Part shown: piece by piece, positions 14,101-21,790 of the stretch
Layout of the letters: the number at the start of each line of letters is the position of its first letter
How positions within the stretch are numbered: position 1 is the stretch's first letter
DNA from: CAZQSS01 sp964596405
Lineage (GTDB): Bacteria > Patescibacteriota > Patescibacteriia > Magasanikbacterales > UBA10003
DNA: 24,059 nt
NCBI GenBank assembly: GCA_964596405.1
Contig: CAZQSS010000013.1
Coordinates: forward strand, 1 to 24,059
Direction: 5' to 3'
Made by a program: the position numbers and the translations under genes
Notes under the pieces: model-generated
Seen by the model: only the letters and a program-made list of their open reading frames with translations
Databases searched by the model: none
What the model was told of the DNA's origin: nothing

Positions 14101-17100
14101 CAAGGCATTGCCCAAAACGCCCTGCCAAGAACGCCACTTGCTTGTGGTTTGCGAAGGTAAGAAAGTGCCTATCTCCGGATTCTGTTTTAAATCTGGGTAC
14201 AAACCGTTCTTTTGATAATAAGCGCCCAATTTTTTGGTGATGAGCTGTAGATCTTGAACCCGTTTGAAATCGCGATATGCTTTTTTAATGGTTTCCGTGT
14301 CAGAAAAATTAACGTTCAACGCCAGATTAGCCATTAATTGATTAACAACGTTAAGAGTTTCGGCCGTGGGATTACTGCTGAAAGAGAAAACAAAGACATT
14401 GGAATAAATACTAAACTGAATTCCGGTGGGGTTATTAACTATATTCAAACCGCTGATATAGAAAGTCCGGCCTTCTTGCAAGGCATCATAGCTGCCCACT
14501 TTAACCGGTACCGGCACGCCCTTGACAATGTTGGGCTGGCTGTTGTACCAGTCTAATAATGTTAAATGTTGCGTATTGGGATAAATACGGATGCCAATGC
14601 TGTCGCGGTCAACTTTGACGTTGGCGCCGTCCGGAGCGTCAAACGTCATAAAAAATTCTTTAAAAATACCGGAACTATCCGCGGAGCCGTCGGAATTTTG
14701 ATGAAGCAGGGGCGCGGGCGGACGCAGTTCTGGCAAATCATCGCTGGCATCATTTTCTTTGCCAGCATCGCGGCAATACATCAATTTAAAATTATTCCAG
14801 CCGCGGCCTTCATCGGTCACCGTGTAAATATCCGCCCAACCCAAACCATAATAATGCATAACATCATCTGGCCAGGGTTTATTGCAGATGAAAACTTGAA
14901 CAGTGCCGGTGGCCGCGAATGTGGCCATATTGCTATCAATAACTGTGGCGCCGAGCTGGGTTAAGCCATTTTTGTTTTGAGCGACAAATTCCTGGGAAGA
15001 ATTCTTGTTATACGCGTCTGGAATGACGCGCCCCGGAGCGACGATCGTGTTTTCATCAACCGACCAAGTGTAATTCCAATCGTAAATACCGGGGAGAGGC
15101 TGGAGTTCCTGAAGCGGCGAATCTGACACGGATTTATCCAAATAATAAGCCGCGGCGGTAAAAACTTTATCAATATCTTTTATCTCTTTATCCGCTGTGG
15201 CAGTCAGAGCCGCATCGTCTGAAGTATCATTGCCCAAAGTACTAAACAACCACGTCTGCGGATCAAGCGTCACTTTTTCAATTTTGCAAAGGCTGTTTTT
15301 GGTTGTAAAATTGGTCAAGCCGGCCAGAGCTATTGACGGTTGCAGACTCACGCCTTTGGCAGTCTTGATTCCGGGCATTAAAACAATCCTATAGCCCTTG
15401 CTAAACGCCAAGGGCTCTTTTAAATTCAAAGTGACTGTGGTAGATGGTGTGCTGGTCACAAACACAAAACTTAAAGTATAGTCCGTCTGGCCTTGACAGT
15501 AAACATCCGCGCGCGCGGGCAGGCCAAAAAGCCGGCGGCCAAAACTCAAAGTTTTTTGCCAAAAATTTTGGGGCGGCTGATCTCTCGCGACCTGGCGATA
15601 TCCAACGGGACAAGACGGAGCGTCGAATGTTAAAGTGGCCAGAGCGATATTGTATTCACCCGTGAGCTTGTCGGTAAAACTCGCTTGATCCATTAAATCA
15701 GTAAATTCTATTTTGATGGCCGTATTGGGACACGTGTTGGGAGACACGGCGGGTTGTAGAACGGTCGCTTTCGGCCGCACATAACAACAAGAATCCGCGC
15801 CCACGCCTTTAGCCGCGTCAGTCGCCACCGGACACGGAGCATCCAACGGCTCGTAGCCGCATTGTAAAATAAACTTGGCCGCGCCCGACTGATTAGTGGG
15901 CGCTGTGGCTGTGATATCCGCGATTTGTTGTTTGGTTACCGGATTGACTGAGCCATTGCCGACGGCGGTGGCCAACTGCCAGGGGTCTATTTTACCATCG
16001 CCGGTGGCCGCCAAATCGCAAACCGCGTCCTCCCCCCAGCCAAAAACGCCATCGCCGCAAAATGAACCATATTCCAAAGACGCGCCGGCATTTTGACAAT
16101 CTCGCGTACAGGCGCGCTCACCGTCGCACTCTTCGTTATTGCTGTTTTCCACAATATTGTTGCCGCATTTACTCGCCGTCGTACCATAGGCTTTGGCTGC
16201 CTTCAAACAATTTGGCGTGCAACCAAAACCGTCTTTGCCATTGTTGACACCGGCATCGCACTCCTCGTCTGGTTCTTTCACGCCATCGCCGCAAACATTT
16301 ATCGCTTTTGATAAATCACAAGTAATGCCCGCATTTATCGCCGCCTGACATTTGTTGCGGCTGATGGGTGTGCCAATACTAAGACACCGGTTTGTACAAC
16401 CGATCCCCGCTTGGCCATTGGTTACACCCGCGTCGCAATCTTCATTCGCTTCCACGATTGAGTTGCCACAACAATCTTTATTTTGGTCGCCAGCGCACGC
16501 CAAAGTGCCTAAATTAACTTTGGGATTATCCAGACATTGAGCGGTACAAGTCGCGCTCGGCGGATCACAATCTTCCCCCGCTTCCACAACAGTATTGCCG
16601 CAAAGCGGCGCGGTGCCCCAAGCCGTCTGCCCGCTCCGCACGCAGGCACTGTTGCAGAGATTACTCGCTGTTGAAGTGCTATCAAATTGAGAAACTGTGG
16701 CCACGGCCATAGGCGCGCTAGTCCACGCCCAGCCATAATCCCAAGCATTGAGACGTTGGCCAAAAGGCGAACAAGCGTCTTTGGCGCCGCGGGGAATGCT
16801 GAAATAACCGGCTTGCGCGCCGACCCAGCGGACCACACTTTCGGCCGGCTGAACTTCCACCGAACTGACCGCGCATTTATTAACATCCGCCTTGGTTCGC
16901 AATGTCCAGGAATGACTATCGCAAGTAAGATTACTCAGACAATTCGGGTCGCCGGCTCTATAATTTAACGTTGATGTGCCCATGGTCTGATCCATTTCAA
17001 TACCATTAGCGCTCTTGAGGCCGGCAAATATCACCCGATAATAACTGTTGGCAACCAAATCCGGATGAGCGATGACCAAAGTATCGTTAACAATTGTTTG

Positions 17101-20100
17101 TTTTCTTAAAGAAATAGCTGTGGCTAAATTGGCGCCACTACAATCCGCGGTCGGGCCGCTGATGTCACAAAGTATAACATTTTGAGTATTGGCGTGAGTT
17201 GGAGAGAGAGCGACGTTAAATTGCGCGCCCAGTTCGGCATTGACGCAAGCCGCGTTGCAATCCGGCCATTTTTCCAGCACTCGGGGATTAGTCAATTTAA
17301 TATAGAGGAGGGCGTCGTCAACCACAGTTTTGTTGCCGCTCGTCGTCTGCGCCCAAACATGTTCGCCGCCCGACAACGTTTCCAAATTCAAATTATTCGT
17401 ATGCAAATCCTGATGCGGCTTGCCCCGATCCAGGCTCGCAAAAATTCTCACCACCTCCAAATTGCCGGCCGTTGGCTCGGAGACAACATAAGCGTATTCG
17501 CCCGAGACGACCACATCGCCGGGTTGTGGCATTTTAGCGCCGCTCGCACCGTCAGCGATAGAACCGGCCAAACTTGGCTGGAGCGGATTAGAAATGTTGA
17601 TTATAAATAACTTCTTGGCGGACGAATCGGTCACGTAGGCGTAATTGCCGTCAAGAGATATTGATGATGGGCTAGAGACACTCAATCCGGCGATTACGGA
17701 ACTTTTCAAAATCGGCAGAGTGGCACTGCTTACATCAATAACATGAAAATCGCCGGTTGAAACCGCGTAGACGTAATTCCCCTGAACCGCCACTTTTCGC
17801 AAGGCATCAGGCACATCCAACCGGCCGCTTATAGCCGGTTGGGACGGTTTTGAAATATCCAGAATCCCCAATCTGTGGTTGCCGCTATAATCGGATGAAA
17901 TCAAATAAGCGAAATTGCCAAAGACAACCACATCGCGGGGCCAGGCGAAATCCGCGTCGCGCCAAACGGCTGTCAATCGGATGTCCGCCGGATTAGCCAC
18001 ATTAAAAACATACAAAGCATTATCGGGATTCGTTGAAACGACGTAAGCATAATTGCCGGCCACGGCCAAGGCCAGTGGCGTCATATTGTTGGGCGCGGCG
18101 TTTTGAACAATTTTACCCACCGGCACAAGAGCGTCGCCCGAACTTCTGAAAACTTCTAATGATTGGCTATTCTGTGAGACAACGTAAACTAAATCGTTGA
18201 CAATGGCCAGCGCTCTCGGTCCGCCCAAAAGAATGCCCGCCGACGCGTCCGGGACTATCTTTTTCTTAAAGAGAGGCTGGGCTGGATTGGAAATATCTAC
18301 CAAATTTAGAGCGTTACTGCCATACGAAGCGATAAGGGCTTTATTGCCGGAGAGGGCGATTGATGAAGGATAATCCAAAAGCGGGCCGGCGGAATTGTGG
18401 TCAAGCAGAGATTCGTGCGCCGGAGACACTGTGCCCGTCTCTGTCATTCTTTGTTTGTAATCAGAGATATTGGCGTAACCGGATGATACCCCGGCGGAGA
18501 GGCCAACGCTCCACTCCCAATTATAGGCATTGGCATCCAAAGCCCAACAGATGTTTTCATCAGCCAAAGCCGTGACTGAATATAAATCTTCATTGTCATC
18601 CGCGTTATTCAGATACCATTTATCAAATTCTTTGGCCGAAAATGGGTCCGGACTCGTAACCGCGCTACCCAAAACGCACAAAGTCGGGCTGTTTTTAGTT
18701 TTAAATTTAAAAGTGTAGGGCGCGGCCAGATAGGCTTCCAACGCGGCGACTTCAGCGCCAGATGAATTAAAAACAAAACTCTTAATGGCTGTCCCCAATC
18801 GCGCCCGATACCAGGTATTTTGTGATAAAAGATTGTTAGTGGCCGATGGCGGAGTGTAGGTGACGGTATCAACCGCGGCCGGCGAGCCGGTATAGCCTTC
18901 GGCCAATTTGCCGTTCGTCAGAGTGAAATCCAAAGTTCCGCCGGTTACAACCGTGGGAATGCCGCAATCCATATCCGTGCAAGTCTCCACCACAAAAGAA
19001 CCGCTATTGACCGTGCTTTCTTTAATCAAAGTGGAAAAACGGACTTTTATCTGCGCATTGATACAAACATTCTGCGGTGAAGCCCACAACTGCGACGGCG
19101 TTGGGCTGGGCACAATGTTCGCGCCGCATTCCTCAACCACTTTAGGCACGCTGGGCAACATACCGGTAGAGAACAGCCACGAATAAACCGAGGCTTTGGG
19201 ACCCTGGTCTTCAGGACAAACTGTTGAACATGAACCGCTGGCGCAACATTTTTCTCCGGACGTGGCATCGCAAACCACGTTATTATCCGTCTTGCAGTTT
19301 TGAACTTTAAAATTCAAGCCGTTGCTACTGTAGATGCCGGTTACATCTTTAACCTTAACCGGGCCGGTAATTAAACCGGCTGATTTAAGCGGCGCCTGAG
19401 CGAAGATAAGAATATCCGTCCAACTGTTAATGTTGGCCGAGGCATTCTTCCAAAATTCCACACTGCCCTGATTGCCGGTAAAACCTTCGCCGGTTAAATT
19501 GACGAAAGTATTTTCCGGCCCATTATCCGGTTCAATAGAACAAAGACCCGGCCGCACCGGCGTATCATCAATAGTGAAAGTCTCTTCATTGCTGTTGCCC
19601 AAAATATTATTGACAAAAACCTGATAATTACCCTCAACCAAACTTTCCGGCGCTTTAACGATTATCTGGGTGGCCGACCAAGCGGCTGGGCAGTTGGCCG
19701 GCGGCAAAGCCTGAATGGCGCCAAAGAAAATCCGTGGCGGCTGGCTCACGCCAAAGTTAGAACCAAAAATCGTCACATAGCTCCCCTTGGGGCCATTTTT
19801 TGGGTCGATGTAATCAATACGCGGCAAAAGTTCCGGTGCCACGGCGTTAATTCTAAACGGGATGCTGTTGGAATCAACCCCGGCCACGCTCGCCTGAATG
19901 GTGATGAGCTGTGGCGGCAAGGTAGGCGTTTTGGTGGTGATGAGATTGCTGGCCCAGGCGTTGAGTTGGGCCAAATAATCGCCAAACTTGAGCCGACCGA
20001 CGGCCGACGCGCCCCCCACGGTCAGCTGCGCTTCAAAAGCGTCATTGGGCGCCACGGCCGGCACGCCGAGCTGGGCGCCGCCAACAGTTAAAACCGCGCC

Positions 20101-21762
20101 GGGCATAGCCGAAGCCGGATTCGTGCCGCAAAGACCTGGCCGAGCAACGCCATTAATCGCAAAAACGCCAGCGGGAGTAAAATCCGGGCCCCAATTATCG
20201 CCGGTAGTGTCAAAACGCGCCAAATCGCCGGCACCGGTATAACCATCTTTTCTGATTTCCACCGCTCCGCTCTCGGCCCCGGCCGGCGCTTCTACTATCA
20301 CCGAATCATTTTTCCAAGTGCTTTGAGTGAAACAATTAACGACCGTGGCTTGTTTATTATTTTTGAAGAAAACTGCGCCCGGCGTGGTGCCGAAACCGGA
20401 ACCGAAAATCGTCACATAATTGCCCACCGCGCCGTCCTTTTTATCAACATTCGTGATTTTAGGGCGCGCCACGCAAGTTTGAGTGCCCGGGTCGCAATAG
20501 GTGCCGGCGCAATCAAGATTGGTCGTACAGGCGCCGCCCGGACAAGCTCCGCATTGGCTGGCCGCGCCGCAATCCACTCCGGTCTCATCGCCGTCTTTGA
20601 GGCCATTGAAACAATACGCCGGATTAACTTTTACCGTCATCGGGCCGGAGTACGTGTTGTGGTCGTCAACATCAAAAGCGCGAGCCTTGAGTTCGTGAAT
20701 GCCCAAGATACCGGCGGTATTCCAAATAGTCTGGGCTTCGCCGCTGGGCAGAGACGGATCAACCACCGCGTTGTTTATCAGATTATCGCCATCGCGATAA
20801 AAAGTCATCGCCTTGACGCCGCCATCATCGGTAAAAGCGGCCGATATAGGCACTGAGGCGTCAGAAGATATAACTGCGTTCTGCCCGGGCCTGACCATCA
20901 TCACCGTGGGCGGTTCGCGGTCAAACCTTTCACCGGTGGTAAAAGTGAACAAACAAGGATGGCTGATACAACTTAAACTCCGGCCATCGGTTGATTTAAT
21001 GTCGTCGGTCAGCTGAACATTGTAAACGGTATTTTTTTTGAAACAAGTGTCAGAGGGGTCGGAATTAGCCGGATTGTCCGCATCCAAACAAGAACCGGTA
21101 GGATGAAATTCCACTAAACTGTCGTTAACTTTCAAAAAATTGCCCGGCGGCGCCGCGCCGTCGGTCGCTTCGTTAATTTTAACGGAAGAGGCATTTATGG
21201 TGCTAAAATCAACCGTCGCGGCTGAACCAAAACCCTGATAGAAAATAAAACCCAAAACAATATTTTTAACCGCTTGTTGGCCGGTCGGCGTCATCCGGCC
21301 ATAAAAAACATTGCCCGTGCCCGGCGGCCACAAACAACTGTCGCCCGAACAGGGCGGTAAATTTGTGCCGGCGCCGCCGCCCAACGTTCCTTCCACCAAT
21401 TTTGAAAGCACAAACTGCGTAATGGCAAAGGCGGAAAGAATAATGGCCAAACCAATGGCGGCGTTGAGCAAGATTTTTTTGGCTTTAGTAATCTGTTCTT
21501 CATTGCCCTCGGCTGTCATATATTCCACTCCGCCCCAAATCACCAGCCCCAAAGCCACAATACCTAAAAGCCCCAGCGCCGCGCGAATAATTTTGGCAAT
21601 GGTCACACGAATATCCACGCCGGTCAAACCCGTATACTGACCAAATTCAATGCCGGTATTGACCTGCGCCAAAACGGGCAAGACAATTATAAACACACCA
21701 CCCAGCGCCAAAAGACTAGATATCAAAAATTTGAACTTTGGATTTTGAAATTGATTTGACAT
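11155..21762 (-). CDS. Giant multidomain surface protein with pilin-like membrane anchor
   Basis: A 3535-aa protein. A signal-like helix (cut expected after VLA) leads to two hydrophobic helices (about 45-130) like the TrbC/VirB2 or 'T4SS pilin' family. The predicted extracellular part, in order: SbsA/Ig-like domains (150-380); a Cys-rich patch (384-433); three or four IPT/TIG domains (435-815, for example GSYVTIFGSNFG); Ig plus YxWxW unit 1 (860-1105); a seven-bladed LVIVD propeller (about 1128-1446); Ig plus YxWxW unit 2 (1495-1690); five DUF4215-type repeats (1720-1910, CGDGVKEPDEECD style); unit 3 (1995-2240); a pseudopilin-like domain (2485-2630); a LamG domain (about 2718-2925); and about eight more DUF4215-type repeats to the end. 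Positions are estimates. The many cysteines imply disulfides outside the cell. A role in adhesion or host contact is inferred. It follows its paralog by 28 bp; no Shine-Dalgarno is seen. Confidence 0.93.
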   Translation of the reverse strand: MSNQFQNPKFKFLISSLLALGGVFIIVLPVLAQVNTGIEFGQYTGLTGVDIRVTIAKIIRAALGLLGIVALGLVIWGGVEYMTAEGNEEQITKAKKILLNAAIGLAIILSAFAITQFVLSKLVEGTLGGGAGTNLPPCSGDSCLWPPGTGNVFYGRMTPTGQQAVKNIVLGFIFYQGFGSAATVDFSTINASSVKINEATDGAAPPGNFLKVNDSLVEFHPTGSCLDADNPANSDPSDTCFKKNTVYNVQLTDDIKSTDGRSLSCISHPCLFTFTTGERFDREPPTVMMVRPGQNAVISSDASVPISAAFTDDGGVKAMTFYRDGDNLINNAVVDPSLPSGEAQTIWNTAGILGIHELKARAFDVDDHNTYSGPMTVKVNPAYCFNGLKDGDETGVDCGAASQCGACPGGACTTNLDCAGTYCDPGTQTCVARPKITNVDKKDGAVGNYVTIFGSGFGTTPGAVFFKNNKQATVVNCFTQSTWKNDSVIVEAPAGAESGAVEIRKDGYTGAGDLARFDTTGDNWGPDFTPAGVFAINGVARPGLCGTNPASAMPGAVLTVGGAQLGVPAVAPNDAFEAQLTVGGASAVGRLKFGDYLAQLNAWASNLITTKTPTLPPQLITIQASVAGVDSNSIPFRINAVAPELLPRIDYIDPKNGPKGSYVTIFGSNFGVSQPPRIFFGAIQALPPANCPAAWSATQIIVKAPESLVEGNYQVFVNNILGNSNEETFTIDDTPVRPGLCSIEPDNGPENTFVNLTGEGFTGNQGSVEFWKNASANINSWTDILIFAQAPLKSAGLITGPVKVKDVTGIYSSNGLNFKVQNCKTDNNVVCDATSGEKCCASGSCSTVCPEDQGPKASVYSWLFSTGMLPSVPKVVEECGANIVPSPTPSQLWASPQNVCINAQIKVRFSTLIKESTVNSGSFVVETCTDMDCGIPTVVTGGTLDFTLTNGKLAEGYTGSPAAVDTVTYTPPSATNNLLSQNTWYRARLGTAIKSFVFNSSGAEVAALEAYLAAPYTFKFKTKNSPTLCVLGSAVTSPDPFSAKEFDKWYLNNADDNEDLYSVTALADENICWALDANAYNWEWSVGLSAGVSSGYANISDYKQRMTETGTVSPAHESLLDHNSAGPLLDYPSSIALSGNKALIASYGSNALNLVDISNPAQPLFKKKIVPDASAGILLGGPRALAIVNDLVYVVSQNSQSLEVFRSSGDALVPVGKIVQNAAPNNMTPLALAVAGNYAYVVSTNPDNALYVFNVANPADIRLTAVWRDADFAWPRDVVVFGNFAYLISSDYSGNHRLGILDISKPSQPAISGRLDVPDALRKVAVQGNYVYAVSTGDFHVIDVSSATLPILKSSVIAGLSVSSPSSISLDGNYAYVTDSSAKKLFIINISNPLQPSLAGSIADGASGAKMPQPGDVVVSGEYAYVVSEPTAGNLEVVRIFASLDRGKPHQDLHTNNLNLETLSGGEHVWAQTTSGNKTVVDDALLYIKLTNPRVLEKWPDCNAACVNAELGAQFNVALSPTHANTQNVILCDISGPTADCSGANLATAISLRKQTIVNDTLVIAHPDLVANSYYRVIFAGLKSANGIEMDQTMGTSTLNYRAGDPNCLSNLTCDSHSWTLRTKADVNKCAVSSVEVQPAESVVRWVGAQAGYFSIPRGAKDACSPFGQRLNAWDYGWAWTSAPMAVATVSQFDSTSTASNLCNSACVRSGQTAWGTAPLCGNTVVEAGEDCDPPSATCTAQCLDNPKVNLGTLACAGDQNKDCCGNSIVEANEDCDAGVTNGQAGIGCTNRCLSIGTPISRNKCQAAINAGITCDLSKAINVCGDGVKEPDEECDAGVNNGKDGFGCTPNCLKAAKAYGTTASKCGNNIVENSNNEECDGERACTRDCQNAGASLEYGSFCGDGVFGWGEDAVCDLAATGDGKIDPWQLATAVGNGSVNPVTKQQIADITATAPTNQSGAAKFILQCGYEPLDAPCPVATDAAKGVGADSCCYVRPKATVLQPAVSPNTCPNTAIKIEFTDLMDQASFTDKLTGEYNIALATLTFDAPSCPVGYRQVARDQPPQNFWQKTLSFGRRLFGLPARADVYCQGQTDYTLSFVFVTSTPSTTVTLNLKEPLAFSKGYRIVLMPGIKTAKGVSLQPSIALAGLTNFTTKNSLCKIEKVTLDPQTWLFSTLGNDTSDDAALTATADKEIKDIDKVFTAAAYYLDKSVSDSPLQELQPLPGIYDWNYTWSVDENTIVAPGRVIPDAYNKNSSQEFVAQNKNGLTQLGATVIDSNMATFAATGTVQVFICNKPWPDDVMHYYGLGWADIYTVTDEGRGWNNFKLMYCRDAGKENDASDDLPELRPPAPLLHQNSDGSADSSGIFKEFFMTFDAPDGANVKVDRDSIGIRIYPNTQHLTLLDWYNSQPNIVKGVPVPVKVGSYDALQEGRTFYISGLNIVNNPTGIQFSIYSNVFVFSFSSNPTAETLNVVNQLMANLALNVNFSDTETIKKAYRDFKRVQDLQLITKKLGAYYQKNGLYPDLKQNPEIGTFLPSQTTSKWRSWQGVLGNALGYSLPMDPLNGFYGCASSTLSVGSPAVNLGPFNAETCWDATTSKFICPSDSHIYQYETKGGASAALKADFELPSNKYQWVSALNDTRPPELSGSLNYQTEMSCVNAVLGIGSRGCGDGVINGSASPPEVCEIGQKRAPACNTADKYPGIKYERCKNDCSDWESDRDPSLISWWPAEGNSHDAVGGNNGNSSGVSYVVGKVGKAFKFISGSRITVPHDASLTPQKITVSAWVNKTGASDWMRVAGKHFWTTGDTGSWTMDTGNTNNLRCGMNISGTWVRAATGPNTLPANQWKHIVCAFDGSEVRIYINGQTQSGWGVSASGKLTPKSHNLGIGVSTENANYQNNFEGLIDELKIYDRALSAGEISDSYTGKKSDYPACLPQGRCGDGVKQVPPETCDDGVNNGKYGYCNSTCSGRANVTNVSGYCGNSVKDTGKEVCDSSAMGVKWCAGLNPVTCNIDSDCTFMGTPVGPCVNSGEKYDYTKDLSCTWDCQGRNYCGDGKLNSFYEECEKSEICQVGTCSNDPQKYCENDDNCTVSSDSGPCALNTIRCVHFSSNNTWQCQKSGSEFGGIYQITTCSEQVSDAVCPEVSDAPISLIGTSADGPVYKTDLATNSCNGDLWRSCATGNDCLDISTGSCENKQSGQRYCKVPSGVRPQEMAVGRCSDDSTKSCQTSTVTADCGAGRTCTGTRPLFKDAAPPGYQVVSTTNCNWADFVSMGSITCLPIQPPPPVYQVGSCGNGNLDTGETCDNGINNGQICSDYSSAGTCTYCAYGCQQVVTVASQVSCNDATKQCTPGQTKKIACTATGVPHGLQNKTCAPNCEYVPSGGCVNSCGNGVFDANPNPGSEQCDPTSLVNEQKVACTAVAGYAGEKTTPCVASTTGSNSCNWGAPGACIPTESCGDGIKNGTPVEQCDSGATKNGSNATWDLRIKFCGVGCKIPVPPGGYCGDFIVQSTNSEQCDKGPHGFQGQNGCTSECEYSAG

Positions 21763-21784
21763 TTGAGCTTTGGATTTTGAAATT
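21730..21784. repeat. Direct repeat flanking the giant gene's start codon
   Basis: A 23-bp word (TTTGA, A or G, then CTTTGGATTTTGAAATT) occurs at 21730-21752, inside the first codons, and at 21762-21784, in the 28-bp spacer. The giant's ATG (21762) sits at the edge of the second copy, so the first residues (NPKFKF) are encoded by a spacer-type repeat. Confidence 0.7.
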
Positions 21785-21790
21785 CAAATT

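Noticed and set aside
11155..21762. Possible CRISPR or DNA-level tandem repeat array in the giant gene
   Set aside because: The cysteine-rich and propeller repeats are conserved at protein level only; spacing and bases vary, with no identical DNA repeats of CRISPR size.
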